Positions 25,120-33,412 of a stretch of DNA of 63,647 nt are shown one piece after another (positions within the stretch are counted from its first letter, which is position 1; every line of letters begins with the position of its first letter). The translations under genes and the position numbers were made by a program. This stretch comes from Mycobacterium sp. ACS4331 (lineage in GTDB: Bacteria > Actinomycetota > Actinomycetes > Mycobacteriales > Mycobacteriaceae), in contig NZ_LZHW01000020.1 of NCBI RefSeq assembly GCF_001667265.1, positions 1-63,647 on the forward strand, written 5' to 3'. The notes below the pieces were generated by a model, which was not told the DNA's origin, did not search any database, and saw only the letters and a list, made by a program, of their open reading frames with translations.

Positions 25120-25955
25120 AGGGTCGCCTTCACGCCGACTGCGGTGGCCACGATGTTGATCGCGAACAGCGCCATGAAGGTGTAGACCACGGTCTCGTTG
25201 ACGGCGTTGCCGACACCCGCTGGGCCGCCTTCGACCGAGATGCCCTTGTAACAGGCGATCAGTCCGGCGGCCAGACCGAACAGTGTCGACTTGATCAGGG
25301 AGATGATTACGTCGGAGGCGCCGGTGAGGACGGTGAGTCCGCCGATGAACGAACCGGGTGTCACATCCTGGATGAAGACCGAGAACACGAAGCTGCCGAT
25401 CAGGCCGACGAGGATCACGATTGACGACAGCAGTGTGGCGACTACGGTGGCGGCCAGCACACGGGGCACGACCAGGGCCTGGATCGGGTTCACGCCCATC
25501 ACGCGCAGGGCGTCGAGTTCCTCGCGGATGGTGCGTGCACCGAGGTCGGCGCACATGGCCGTCGCGCCGGCACCGGACACCACCAGAACGGTGACCACGG
25601 GCCCGATCTGGGTCACGGTGCCGTAGGCCGCGCCGGTGCCGGAGAAGTCGGCGGCCCCGAACTCGACCAGCAGGATGTTGAAGGTGAACACCATCAGCAC
25701 GGTGAACGGAATCGCGAGCAGGAGCGTCGGCAGCAGCGACACGCGCGAGACGAACCACGCCTGGGTAAGGAACTCTCGCCAGGCGAACGGTCGCCGCGGC
25801 ATCAGGGCGAAGACGTCGAGGGCCATGGAGAAGAACCCGCCCATGGCCAGTACGGTCCTGCCGAGAAGCTTCAGCGCAACGTCCCGGCGCGCCTTGGAGT
25901 CCGGCGACGGGTCCGCGGCCACGGTTTCGGTGCCGTCCGGGGTCAGCGTGGCCAC
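25116..25955 (-). CDS. yrbEA: Mce permease YrbEA
   Basis: A 279-residue MlaE/YrbE permease and the first gene of the mce operon. The hydrophobic segments and the coupling motif REELDALRVMGV (EExDA) are complete. An N-terminal cytoplasmic stretch of about 30 residues precedes the first membrane segment. The start is GTG 25955 with a weak ribosome site. No ATPase gene lies in the operon, as is normal for mycobacterial mce loci. The promoter at 26097-26125 with operator D lies 142 bases upstream. Confidence 0.92.
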   Translation of the reverse strand: MATLTPDGTETVAADPSPDSKARRDVALKLLGRTVLAMGGFFSMALDVFALMPRRPFAWREFLTQAWFVSRVSLLPTLLLAIPFTVLMVFTFNILLVEFGAADFSGTGAAYGTVTQIGPVVTVLVVSGAGATAMCADLGARTIREELDALRVMGVNPIQALVVPRVLAATVVATLLSSIVILVGLIGSFVFSVFIQDVTPGSFIGGLTVLTGASDVIISLIKSTLFGLAAGLIACYKGISVEGGPAGVGNAVNETVVYTFMALFAINIVATAVGVKATL

Positions 25956-26083
25956 GACGGTCCCAGGGGACAGCTGTGTCCGAACTCCATTGCTCCCCTT
26001 TGGGTCGATGTCGAGCGTCGCTCCGCTGGGCTGCGCGTGGCGCCCTGAACTGTCCCCGGTGAGGCCCCGCCACCCTTCCAGAA

Positions 26084-26125
26084 ACCTGCGGGCTTTAGGT
26101 TAAGTCACACCTACGGGTGCGTCAA
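26084..26125 (-). promoter_or_regulatory. mce operon promoter with ACCT-N9-AGGT operator, site D
   Basis: On the minus strand, -35 TTGACG (26125-26120), 17-base spacer, -10 TAACCT (26102-26097). The dyad ACCT (26084-26087), N9, AGGT (26097-26100) overlaps the -10 box and the expected start point, matching the geometry of site B. Confidence 0.7.
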
Positions 26126-26253
26126 CAGTGGTTCTCGGGTGTCGTGATGAAGGGTGCTCACAGCGGGCGGCTTGAGCGGTGAACCAGCAGTTCAGGCGCG
26201 TAGTGGTCGGGCTCTCCGGACGGACTGGGGTTGCCTGCGTTCATATGTCTATA

Positions 26254-26270
26254 ACCGAAAGTTGGTAGGT
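26254..26270 (+). promoter_or_regulatory. ACCG-N9-AGGT operator variant, site F
   Basis: ACCG (26254-26257), nine bases, AGGT (26267-26270), flanked by TATA and AAA, with one mismatch in the left arm. It lies about 90 bases before the tocopherol-cyclase-like gene. A TATAAC overlaps its left edge, but I see no -35 at a good distance. Confidence 0.45.
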
Positions 26271-26356
26271 AAATGCCCCGCAACGGTCGGTCCTGAGGCG
26301 GTTCCCCCGACGGCCGTCCCGATTGATCGCGCGACGCCGTGGGTACCTGGGAACCC

Positions 26357-27346
26357 ATGGACATCGTGGGCACACTCGAACAGGCCGGCCGCTCCGCGGC
26401 GGCGATGTATCGGCGCACCGGTGCCGACCTGCCCTTCGGAGACCCGCTGCCCTCGCATGGCACCGAGATGGAGGGCTGGTTCTGGCGCCTCTCCGACCCC
26501 GCCACCGGACGCGTCGTCATCGCTCTCTGCAGCGCCAACCGGCATCCCGACGGCGACTGGTCGACCGCGGCCATCGCCCTGCATCCCGGTGGTGTCGTGC
26601 GATCGAGCGCCATCGACTCTGTTCGGGCGGACCAGAATGAGTTCCGGGTGCAGGCGCGGTCAGGCGGTGACTTCGTCGACGCCTCGCGCGAGGCGCTCGT
26701 GATGTCCATCGGTGACTGCTCCCTTGACCTCACCTTCGGAGACCGGCACGAGTGGTCGGGCGCGTTCGGTGGGAGCGGATTCGTCTCTGCGGTGCCGTTT
26801 CTCAATCAGTACTGGCATCCCTACCGACTGGGCGGGCACGCGACGGGCACCGCGCGATGCGGTGATCAGGAGTGGACGTTCACCGACGCGACGCTGTACT
26901 GCGAACGCAACTGGGGCGCGGGATTCCCCCGACGGTGGTGGTGGGGGCAGGCCCACGACTTCGGCGACGCCGATGTCTGCGTGGCCTTCTCCGGTGGCCT
27001 TCTGGAACTCGGGCCGTTGCGTGGGCACGTGACGGGTGTGGTCGTGCGGTTGCCGGACCGACTGCTGCGGATCACGCCCCCCGCGTGGGTGTCCTACACC
27101 GGTGGTGAGGACAGCTGGCGGATTCGTGCGCGCACGCTGCGCCACAGTGTCGAGCTCGACGGTCGAGGCACCGCTGAGGGGCCGCATGTGCTGCCCGTGC
27201 CGCTTCCGGCCGAACGTCGAAACATCGACAGCGATTTCGAGTACCTGGCCGGCACTCTGCGCTGCACCGTTCGAGAGTGGGGGCGCGTGATCTTCGAGGG
27301 CACAACCGATCTCGCCGCATTGGAGGTCGGCAGCCGACCCGACTGA
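26357..27346 (+). CDS. Tocopherol cyclase-like protein
   Basis: A 329-residue protein. Its strongest feature is CERNWGAGFPRRWWWGQ (about 182-198), which matches the EKNWG-x2-FP-x-x-WxW core of plant and cyanobacterial tocopherol cyclase (a paired lipocalin-type barrel that closes a chromanol ring). The rest is beta-rich with repeated Trp/Gly segments. Actinobacteria are not known to make tocopherol, so the role is more likely binding or modifying a prenylated or other hydrophobic molecule. I prefer ATG 26357; GTG 26339 is an alternative. It is divergent from the mce operon and has operator variant F upstream, so its substrate may be the imported one. Confidence 0.65.
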   Translation: MDIVGTLEQAGRSAAAMYRRTGADLPFGDPLPSHGTEMEGWFWRLSDPATGRVVIALCSANRHPDGDWSTAAIALHPGGVVRSSAIDSVRADQNEFRVQARSGGDFVDASREALVMSIGDCSLDLTFGDRHEWSGAFGGSGFVSAVPFLNQYWHPYRLGGHATGTARCGDQEWTFTDATLYCERNWGAGFPRRWWWGQAHDFGDADVCVAFSGGLLELGPLRGHVTGVVVRLPDRLLRITPPAWVSYTGGEDSWRIRARTLRHSVELDGRGTAEGPHVLPVPLPAERRNIDSDFEYLAGTLRCTVREWGRVIFEGTTDLAALEVGSRPD

Positions 27347-27347
27347 G

Positions 27348-28808
27348 TCAGGCGACGACTCGGACGTGCTCGAGCTTCGAGTCCGCGGGATCAGGCAGGG
27401 CCATGCCGGCCTCGAGCCCGTCGCGCAGATAGTCGAGAACCGCGTCGTTGATCAGCTCGCCGGGTACCACGGCCGGGATTCCCGGCGGGTACGGTGTGAT
27501 CTGTTCAGCCGCAACACGTCCCGCCGCCTGTGACACCGGCACCATTTCGGTCGCGCCGAAGAAGGCGTCCCGCGGCAGGGTCACGGTCTCCAGCTGCAGT
27601 TCCTCGGGGCTGGGCAGCCTGATCGACGGGGTAGCTTCGAAGGACCTGGCTGCGTCGCGCCATCGCGTCATGGCCTCGACCAGACGCCCGATGCTGCTCT
27701 CATCGTCGGCGAACGACAGGGTCGCCAGAGTCCGCCGGTGGTCACTCATTCCCATGTCGATCCGGCACGTTTCCCGCAGCCAGTCGGCGGCCTGGAAGCC
27801 CGACGTCCCGGTCGCGGCGACGTCCATCAGCACCTGCAGTCGATCCAGATCCGCGGACGCCTGTGCGCCCAGCAGTTCCTCCTCCAGGACCTCGAGATCG
27901 GGAATCTCCTGCAACCGCGCCCGCAGATCGGAGGCCGTCCGCAATGCGTGCTCCAGCAGGTCGTGCCCATGCTCGACCATCTGTCGCCGCCACCCGTCGA
28001 GCGCGGCGTAGATCATGACGTTGGGGCTCGTGGTCATCAACAGGTCGGCGCACGCGGAGAGCTTGATGCGATCGATGAGGTCACCCTGGACGTGGAACAC
28101 CGACCCCTGCTCGAATCCCGCTCCCATCTTGTGCACGCTGACCACGCACACGTCGGCCCCGGCATCCATCGCCCAGGTCGGCAGGTCTTCGTGAAAGGGG
28201 AGGTGCGCGCCCCACGCCTCGTCGACGATCAGCGGTTTTCCGCGCGCATGGCACACCTCGGTGATGCCCTGAAGATCGGCACACGTGCCGTACGGACTGG
28301 GACTCACGACGAGCGCGCCAGCCGCATCGGGATGACGATCCCAGGCCTCGGCGACCTGCTGCGGGGACGGGGGATGGGAGAAGTGATGCTCACGATCCCA
28401 GCGCGGAGTGATCCAGCGCGGTTGCACTCCGGAGAAGATCAGTCCGGCGACGACGGACTTGTGACTGTCCCGACTGACCAGGAGGCCCTCGTCGCAGCCG
28501 CCTGCCACGGCCATCATGGCGGCCTTGACCGACAGCGAGCTGCCACAGGTGGAGAAGAAGGCGGTCTCCGCACCGACGGCGTCGGCCATGAGTTGTTCGG
28601 CGTCGGCGAGAAATCCGCCGCGGGAAAGACGGTCGTCGATCCCGTTGGTGGCCAGGGTGTCGTCCCGGAACGGAGCCTCACCCAGGACCGCAAGGACGCG
28701 CGGGTCAGCCCCACGGCCCTGTCGATGGCCGGGCGGGGTGAAGCCGTAGCGGTCCGAGCCGTGATAGCCCGCGACCGCATCGAGAAACGGCGCCTTCGAC
28801 TGATCCAT
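27348..28808 (-). CDS. Orn/Lys/Arg-type PLP decarboxylase
   Basis: A 486-residue pyridoxal-phosphate enzyme of the Orn/Lys/Arg decarboxylase class I (aspartate aminotransferase fold), removing CO2 from a basic amino acid to give a polyamine precursor. The PLP Lys is Lys227 in SVHKMGAG, Asp196 in VDEAWGAH contacts the pyridine nitrogen, and FSTCGSSLSVKA (85-96) binds phosphate. The C-terminal domain contains TPYPPGIPAVVPGE, the family end motif. It lacks the N-terminal wing domain of the enterobacterial enzymes, as in the short Gram-positive form. ATG 28808 is my choice; the ribosome site is weak. Its stop is one base from that of the convergent cyclase-like gene. Confidence 0.87.
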   Translation of the reverse strand: MDQSKAPFLDAVAGYHGSDRYGFTPPGHRQGRGADPRVLAVLGEAPFRDDTLATNGIDDRLSRGGFLADAEQLMADAVGAETAFFSTCGSSLSVKAAMMAVAGGCDEGLLVSRDSHKSVVAGLIFSGVQPRWITPRWDREHHFSHPPSPQQVAEAWDRHPDAAGALVVSPSPYGTCADLQGITEVCHARGKPLIVDEAWGAHLPFHEDLPTWAMDAGADVCVVSVHKMGAGFEQGSVFHVQGDLIDRIKLSACADLLMTTSPNVMIYAALDGWRRQMVEHGHDLLEHALRTASDLRARLQEIPDLEVLEEELLGAQASADLDRLQVLMDVAATGTSGFQAADWLRETCRIDMGMSDHRRTLATLSFADDESSIGRLVEAMTRWRDAARSFEATPSIRLPSPEELQLETVTLPRDAFFGATEMVPVSQAAGRVAAEQITPYPPGIPAVVPGELINDAVLDYLRDGLEAGMALPDPADSKLEHVRVVA

Positions 28809-28929
28809 TCTGTCGTGCAGACTGCCCCGGCACGCGCCGGACGAAACCCGAACGGGAAAGACACCCGAGCCGGCCTCGGTGAATCGGCGAAGGCGGCGGC
28901 TCGGCACGGTGCCGGTGGTGTGGGAGGGT

Positions 28930-29559
28930 CTATTCGTTGCGGTGCAGGAAGCCGTGCAGGGCGGCCTGGACGAGTTCGTCGACGATGGCGTCTCGCGGCG
29001 GTGGCGTGGGTCCGAAGAAGCTCGACTGCAGCGCGGCCATGCCGACGATCATCGCCACGGTCGAGTGCGCGGGCAGGTCGGGTGACTCCGCCGGTATCCC
29101 GCGAAGGCGCATGCCCTGAGCGCTGATCTCACCGAGTGTCGTGAGGGCCCTGGCGATTTCGGCTATTCCGGCGTCGGCCTTCTCCTCGGCGCTGAGCGTG
29201 TCGGCGGCGACGAGCGTCACGAGAAGTCCGCGGTGTTCGACGAGGATGTCGTAGAGCCGGCCGACGAACTGGCCCGCGAGATCCTCCTCAACCGTCTCCT
29301 CGGGCACCACCGACTGCCAGGTCCGGCCGAACTCCTCGACGAACTCGGTGAACGGCAGGACCAGGGCCTCCCGGAACAGACCGGCTTTGGAGCCGAAGTG
29401 ACGGAACAACAGGTGCTCGGTGACGCCCGCAGCCTCGGCGATCTCGCGCGTGGTGGTGCTGCGGTAGTCCTGCCGCGCGAACAGGGTGCGTGCGGCGTCG
29501 AGCAACAGCCTGCGCGGCTCACCTCGTGGCCGGCGCACGGCCGGTGATCGCTGGGGCAC
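28930..29559 (-). CDS. TetR regulator, divergent from a P450
   Basis: A 209-residue TetR-family repressor with a typical DNA-binding domain at about 17-62 (LLLDAARTLFARQDYRSTTT, then IAEAAGVTEHLLFRHFGSKA). The start is GTG 29559. It is divergent from the P450 at 29664, and the 26-bp dyad between them (29628-29653) is its likely operator. The decarboxylase 121 bases downstream on the same strand may share its transcript. Confidence 0.88.
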   Translation of the reverse strand: MPQRSPAVRRPRGEPRRLLLDAARTLFARQDYRSTTTREIAEAAGVTEHLLFRHFGSKAGLFREALVLPFTEFVEEFGRTWQSVVPEETVEEDLAGQFVGRLYDILVEHRGLLVTLVAADTLSAEEKADAGIAEIARALTTLGEISAQGMRLRGIPAESPDLPAHSTVAMIVGMAALQSSFFGPTPPPRDAIVDELVQAALHGFLHRNE

Positions 29560-29627
29560 GGTGCGCCACTCCTTGATGCCGAACTCGCCGAATCTGTGCT
29601 TTCAAGATAGCGGGCGGTGTTCTACAG

Positions 29628-29653
29628 TTTTAGGTAGTAAGCACTATCCAAAA
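29628..29653. promoter_or_regulatory. 26-bp operator-like dyad, TetR / P450
   Basis: Left arm TTTTAGGTAGT (29628-29638), four bases, right arm ACTATCCAAAA (29643-29653): nine of eleven pairs match. A possible P450 promoter, TTTCAA (29600-29605), N17, TACAGT (29623-29628), ends at the dyad, so a bound repressor would cover the start point. Confidence 0.6.
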
Positions 29654-29663
29654 GGCGGGATCT

Positions 29664-30869
29664 GTGACCACTGAACCGACCACAGGGGTGTACTACGACC
29701 CGTTCGACGTCGAGATCGACAACGACCCGTATCCGGTGTGGCAGCGTCTGCGCGCCGAGGCGCCGCTGTATTTCAACGACAGATTCGGCTTCTATGCACT
29801 GAGCAGGTACGACGATGTGGCGCGGGCGCTGCCCGACTGGCAGACCTACAGGTCCGGCCGGGGCACCACCGCCGACATCCTGTTCGCCGGGATCGAGGTG
29901 CCGCCCGGCATTCTGCTGTTCGAGGATCCGCCGCTGCATGATCTGCACCGGCGCCTGTTGTCGAAGGTGTTCACGCCCCGCCGGATGCTGGCCGTCGAGG
30001 ATATGGTGCGGGACTTCTGTGCCGGCGCACTGGACCCGCTGCGGGGCTGCGAGGGGTTTGACTTCGTCGCCGACCTCGGGGCGATCATGCCGATGCGGAC
30101 CATCGGTTACCTGCTGGGCATCCCGGAGGAGGAGCAGAAGCACATCCGCGACCGCACCGACCAGAACATCACAGTCGGTGCGTCCAACGGCACGCCGACG
30201 GACGTCAGCCCGACGATCTTCCAGGACGCGATCGCGATGTTCGCTGAGTACATCGAGTGGCGCGCGACGCATCCCTCCGACGACCTGATGACGGATCTTC
30301 TCAACGCGCGTGTCGAGGAGCCGGACGGCTCGGTGCGCCCCCTGGAGCGCACCGAGGTCCTCGCCTACACCGCGATGATCGCAGGGGCGGGCAATGAGAC
30401 CACCGCTCGGCTGATCGGCTTCATGGGCCAACTCCTCGCCGAGAATCCCGACCAGAGACGCGAGATCGTCGCGGACCCCGCGCTGATTCCCGGGGCGGTC
30501 GAGGAGACCCTGCGCTATCAGGCTCCGTCACCCGTGCAGGCCCGCTATGTCGCACAGGACGTCGAACTCTACGGGCAGACCGTGACCGAGGGCTCATACA
30601 TGTTGTTGCTCAACGGATCGGCGAACCGTGACGAGGCGCATTTCGACGATCCTGACCGCTTCGACATCCACCGCAGGGGTGGCCACCTCAGTTTCGGCCA
30701 GGGACTGCACTTCTGTCTGGGCTCGGCGCTGGCCCGCCTCGAGGCGCGGATCGCGTTCGAAGAGGTGGTCAAGCGCTGGACCGACTGGGAGGTCGACTAC
30801 GACAACGTCCGCATGGCGCACACCTCGAGTGTCCGCGGATGGGCAAGGCTCCCAGTCAGATTCACCTGA
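29664..30869 (+). CDS. Cytochrome P450
   Basis: A 401-residue soluble P450. The I-helix motif AGAGNETT (240-247) has the normal Glu-Thr pair, ExxR is ETLR (Glu281, Arg284), and the haem loop is FGQGLHFCLG with Cys351. The start is GTG 29664. It resembles the CYP families used by mycobacteria for xenobiotic or lipid hydroxylation, and the substrate is unknown. It is controlled with the divergent TetR gene through the dyad 29628-29653, not through the ACCT-N9-AGGT site, so it probably belongs to a separate pathway from the P450 at 11268. Confidence 0.92.
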   Translation: MTTEPTTGVYYDPFDVEIDNDPYPVWQRLRAEAPLYFNDRFGFYALSRYDDVARALPDWQTYRSGRGTTADILFAGIEVPPGILLFEDPPLHDLHRRLLSKVFTPRRMLAVEDMVRDFCAGALDPLRGCEGFDFVADLGAIMPMRTIGYLLGIPEEEQKHIRDRTDQNITVGASNGTPTDVSPTIFQDAIAMFAEYIEWRATHPSDDLMTDLLNARVEEPDGSVRPLERTEVLAYTAMIAGAGNETTARLIGFMGQLLAENPDQRREIVADPALIPGAVEETLRYQAPSPVQARYVAQDVELYGQTVTEGSYMLLLNGSANRDEAHFDDPDRFDIHRRGGHLSFGQGLHFCLGSALARLEARIAFEEVVKRWTDWEVDYDNVRMAHTSSVRGWARLPVRFT

Positions 30870-30909
30870 CGTGGTGCGGTTGCACGCTCCGGCATGTCAC
30901 AGTGGAGTC

Positions 30910-31179
30910 ATGAGTCTTCCACGCGTCTCGGGCGGAGTGGTGCACGACCTGCCCAAGGATCTCCGGGCGGCGCTGGCGGCGAACGTGACCGCGCTCGCGG
31001 CCTGGAACGACATCACGCCGCTGGCCAGAAACGAGTTCATCTGCTGGGTCGAGGACGCCAAGCAGCCGACCACGCGCGAGCGTCGCATCCGCCGGACCCA
31101 GGAGGAGTTGGAGGAGGGGAAGCGGCGGCCCTGCTGCTGGCCCGGCTGTAAGCACCGGGAACGCACCGGCAGGCCCTAG
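30910..31179 (+). CDS. YdeI/OmpD-associated family protein
   Basis: An 89-residue protein matching the short form of the YdeI/OmpD-associated domain: DLRAALAANVTALAAWNDIT, then ICWVEDAKQPTTRERRIRRT and LEEGKRR. This family is widespread and has no firm biochemical role; some members protect against peptides or bacteriocins. The C-terminus carries CCWPGC, an unusual Cys cluster. The start is ATG 30910, 40 bases after the P450 stop, so it may be co-transcribed. Its TAG stop lies inside a CTAG that also supplies the stop of the convergent thioesterase. Confidence 0.72.
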   Translation: MSLPRVSGGVVHDLPKDLRAALAANVTALAAWNDITPLARNEFICWVEDAKQPTTRERRIRRTQEELEEGKRRPCCWPGCKHRERTGRP

Positions 31180-32012
31180 TTCAGCCCGATGTGCCTGGGC
31201 GGCCGGAACGCGTCGGCGGGTTGGGCCAGGGCGATCGCGATGCAGTGACCGATCGGGCCGCGCTGGTCGAACAGGGTCGCCGACCCGGAGGCCACGCCCT
31301 CGGCGCCGTTGTGCCCGTCCGATGCCAGTCCGACGAAATCCCCGTCGGGCAGGCGGCTCAGCGACAGTGTGAAGTCGGCGTTGATGAACCGCAGACCGCC
31401 GGTGCCCCAGTGCGTCAACGCGCTGGTGACGTCGGCGGCCAGGGCGACGCGCGTGAAGGGCGTCAGCGGGTGGCCCGCGATGAGCGGACGGACTTCCCGG
31501 ACCCAGGCGTACTTGCGGCTGTGTGCCTGTTGCCATTCCTGGTGCGTACCGCCCAGTGAGCCGCGCAGGGTGTCGACCCCGTAAGCCCACAGCTCGAACG
31601 GCATGTGCTCGGGAATCGTCGGCGGTCCCGTGGGGACCGGCGGAAGAGCCGCCGTCGGTGACCAGACCTGGTCCTCGGGATGCTCTCCGCGGCGCAGGAA
31701 CACCGAGGTCGCCCGGCAGACGACCTGATCGTTCTGGGTGATGTCGGTGTCGACGACCTTGATGCGCCGGCCTTCCCGGCGGACCTCGGTGTGCACCCGC
31801 ACCGGCTGCATGAGCGTCGGGCGCAGCATGTCGACGGTCAGTCGAGCCGGCTGCAGGTCGGGATCCGGGCTGGCCTGCTCCACCGCCCAGCCGGCGAGAC
31901 CACCGAGGATATGCCCGCTGATCGTGCTGCCCCACGGTCCCTGCGCCATCGGTGCCGGGACAAGCGCTTCACCGTCGACGGTGAAGAAGGCATCCGTGTT
32001 GTCACTGCTCAC
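31176..32012 (-). CDS. Acyl-CoA thioesterase family (double hotdog)
   Basis: A 278-residue protein of the 4HBT_3/TesB-like double-hotdog type, which hydrolyses acyl-CoA. The N-terminal hotdog holds GPWGSTISGHILGGLAGWAV (25-44) and RLTVDMLRPTLMQPV; the second holds RFINADFTLSLSRLPDGDFV and the conserved end DGHNGAEGVASGSATLFDQR with a catalytic-type Asp. The start is GTG 32012. It lies 20 bases after the lpd stop, so it is probably the last gene of the branched-chain dehydrogenase operon. There it could release free acids or CoA when acyl-CoA builds up; that role is inferred from position. Confidence 0.8.
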   Translation of the reverse strand: MSSDNTDAFFTVDGEALVPAPMAQGPWGSTISGHILGGLAGWAVEQASPDPDLQPARLTVDMLRPTLMQPVRVHTEVRREGRRIKVVDTDITQNDQVVCRATSVFLRRGEHPEDQVWSPTAALPPVPTGPPTIPEHMPFELWAYGVDTLRGSLGGTHQEWQQAHSRKYAWVREVRPLIAGHPLTPFTRVALAADVTSALTHWGTGGLRFINADFTLSLSRLPDGDFVGLASDGHNGAEGVASGSATLFDQRGPIGHCIAIALAQPADAFRPPRHIGLN

Positions 32013-32032
32013 CCACTCACGATAGGCAGCGG

Positions 32033-33412
32033 TCAGGAATGTCTGTGCAGGGGTGCACCTGCCAGCGCCAGCATGGCTTCACCGAGCGCCTCGTTCTGGG
32101 TGGGGTGGGCGTGCAGGTGGGGACGCACATCGGCCGGAGTCGCCTCCCAGCCGACGATCAGCTGAGCTTCACCGATGAGCTCACCGACCCGATCTCCGAC
32201 ACAGTGGATCCCCAGCACGGGACCATCTGCACCGGCGGGTCCGCGTCGAATGACCTTGACGCCGCCCGAGACTCGCAGGATCTGGCTGCGGCTGTTGCCA
32301 TTCAGGTCGTACACGACGGTGCTGACCTCGCCGTGGGCGGTCCGGGCCTCCGCCTCGGTCAGACCCACCGAGGCGACCTCGGGATTCGAGTAGGTGACTC
32401 TGGGGATGAGGTGCTCGGCCACCGGCACGGGGTCGTGTCCCGCGATCATCTCGGCCGCAAAGATCCCGTGCGCGAAGCCGCGGTGCGCCAGTTGTCGGCC
32501 GGCCACCAGATCTCCGATGGCGTAGACACCGGGATGGTTGGTCGAAAGCCGGTCGTCCACCCGGACGAACCCCCGCTCCACGACGATGCCGCCCTCGGCC
32601 AGCGCCGCTGAATTCGGTTGCCGTCCGACGGCGACCAGCACGACATCAGCCGTCACCGCGGCGCCGTCTCCGGTGCCCACAGTCACACCGGCCTCGGTCT
32701 GGCTCGCACCCGTGACGGTGACGCCGGTGCGGATCGTCACACCGCGACTGCGCAGCGCCCGCTCCAACCGGTCGGCGACCCAAGCGTCCTCCCCGGCCAG
32801 CAGATGGGGCAGGGACTCGATGACGGTCACCGATGAACCCAACGACGTCCACATGCTGGCGAACTCGACGCCGATGACGCCACCGCCCACCACCACGGCG
32901 GTGCGGGGAACATCGGTCAGTTCCAGCGCCTGGTCGCTGCACAGGATCCGACCCCCGAACGGCAGCCGTGGTGCCTGGCGCGGTGTTGACCCGGTCGCCA
33001 GCACCACCGCGTCGCCGCGGTGGACTGTGCCGTCCACCTCGACCCGGCGATCGCCCAGGTACCGCCCGGTCCCAGTCAGCACGCTGACCCTCCGGTCGGC
33101 GACCAGGCTCTCCAACCCGCTGTGCAGCCGCGCGACCACCGCATTCTTGTGGGTCTGCGCGGCGACCATGTCGACGCCGTCGAAGTGGGCCCGGACACCG
33201 ACCGCGGCTGCGGTGCGGGCCGCATCGGCCACCTCGGCGGTGTGCAGCAGGGCCTTGGTCGGTATGCACCCGCGATGCAGGCAGGTCCCACCGAGCCGGT
33301 CGGCTTCGATGAGTGTCACGGACAGGCCCAGCTGGCTGGCCCGCAGTGCGCATGAGTACCCGGCTGGTCCACCGCCGAGGATCAGCACATCGCTGTTCGT
33401 CGGCTTCGTCAC
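32033..33412 (-). CDS. lpd: Dihydrolipoyl dehydrogenase (E3)
   Basis: A 459-residue flavoprotein disulfide reductase that re-oxidises the lipoyl arm of E2 and passes electrons to NAD. FAD binds at GGGPAG (13-18), the redox disulfide is Cys44-Cys49 in GGTCLHRGCIPTK, the NAD motif is VVGGGVIGVEFAS, a second FAD contact is YAIGDLV, and the C-terminal His-Glu pair is in HAHPTQNE. GTG 33412 overlaps the E2 stop as GTGA. A dedicated E3 inside a bkd operon makes the complex self-contained. Confidence 0.92.
   Translation of the reverse strand: MTKPTNSDVLILGGGPAGYSCALRASQLGLSVTLIEADRLGGTCLHRGCIPTKALLHTAEVADAARTAAAVGVRAHFDGVDMVAAQTHKNAVVARLHSGLESLVADRRVSVLTGTGRYLGDRRVEVDGTVHRGDAVVLATGSTPRQAPRLPFGGRILCSDQALELTDVPRTAVVVGGGVIGVEFASMWTSLGSSVTVIESLPHLLAGEDAWVADRLERALRSRGVTIRTGVTVTGASQTEAGVTVGTGDGAAVTADVVLVAVGRQPNSAALAEGGIVVERGFVRVDDRLSTNHPGVYAIGDLVAGRQLAHRGFAHGIFAAEMIAGHDPVPVAEHLIPRVTYSNPEVASVGLTEAEARTAHGEVSTVVYDLNGNSRSQILRVSGGVKVIRRGPAGADGPVLGIHCVGDRVGELIGEAQLIVGWEATPADVRPHLHAHPTQNEALGEAMLALAGAPLHRHS

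Larger units (their letters stand above)
25956..26356. other. Divergent intergenic region, mce operon / cyclase-like gene
   Basis: No gene is supported in these 401 bases. They carry the mce promoter with operator D (26084-26125) and, 154 bases farther, an operator variant F (26254-26270) facing the tocopherol-cyclase-like gene. The leader of the mce operon is about 135 bases. Confidence 0.6.
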
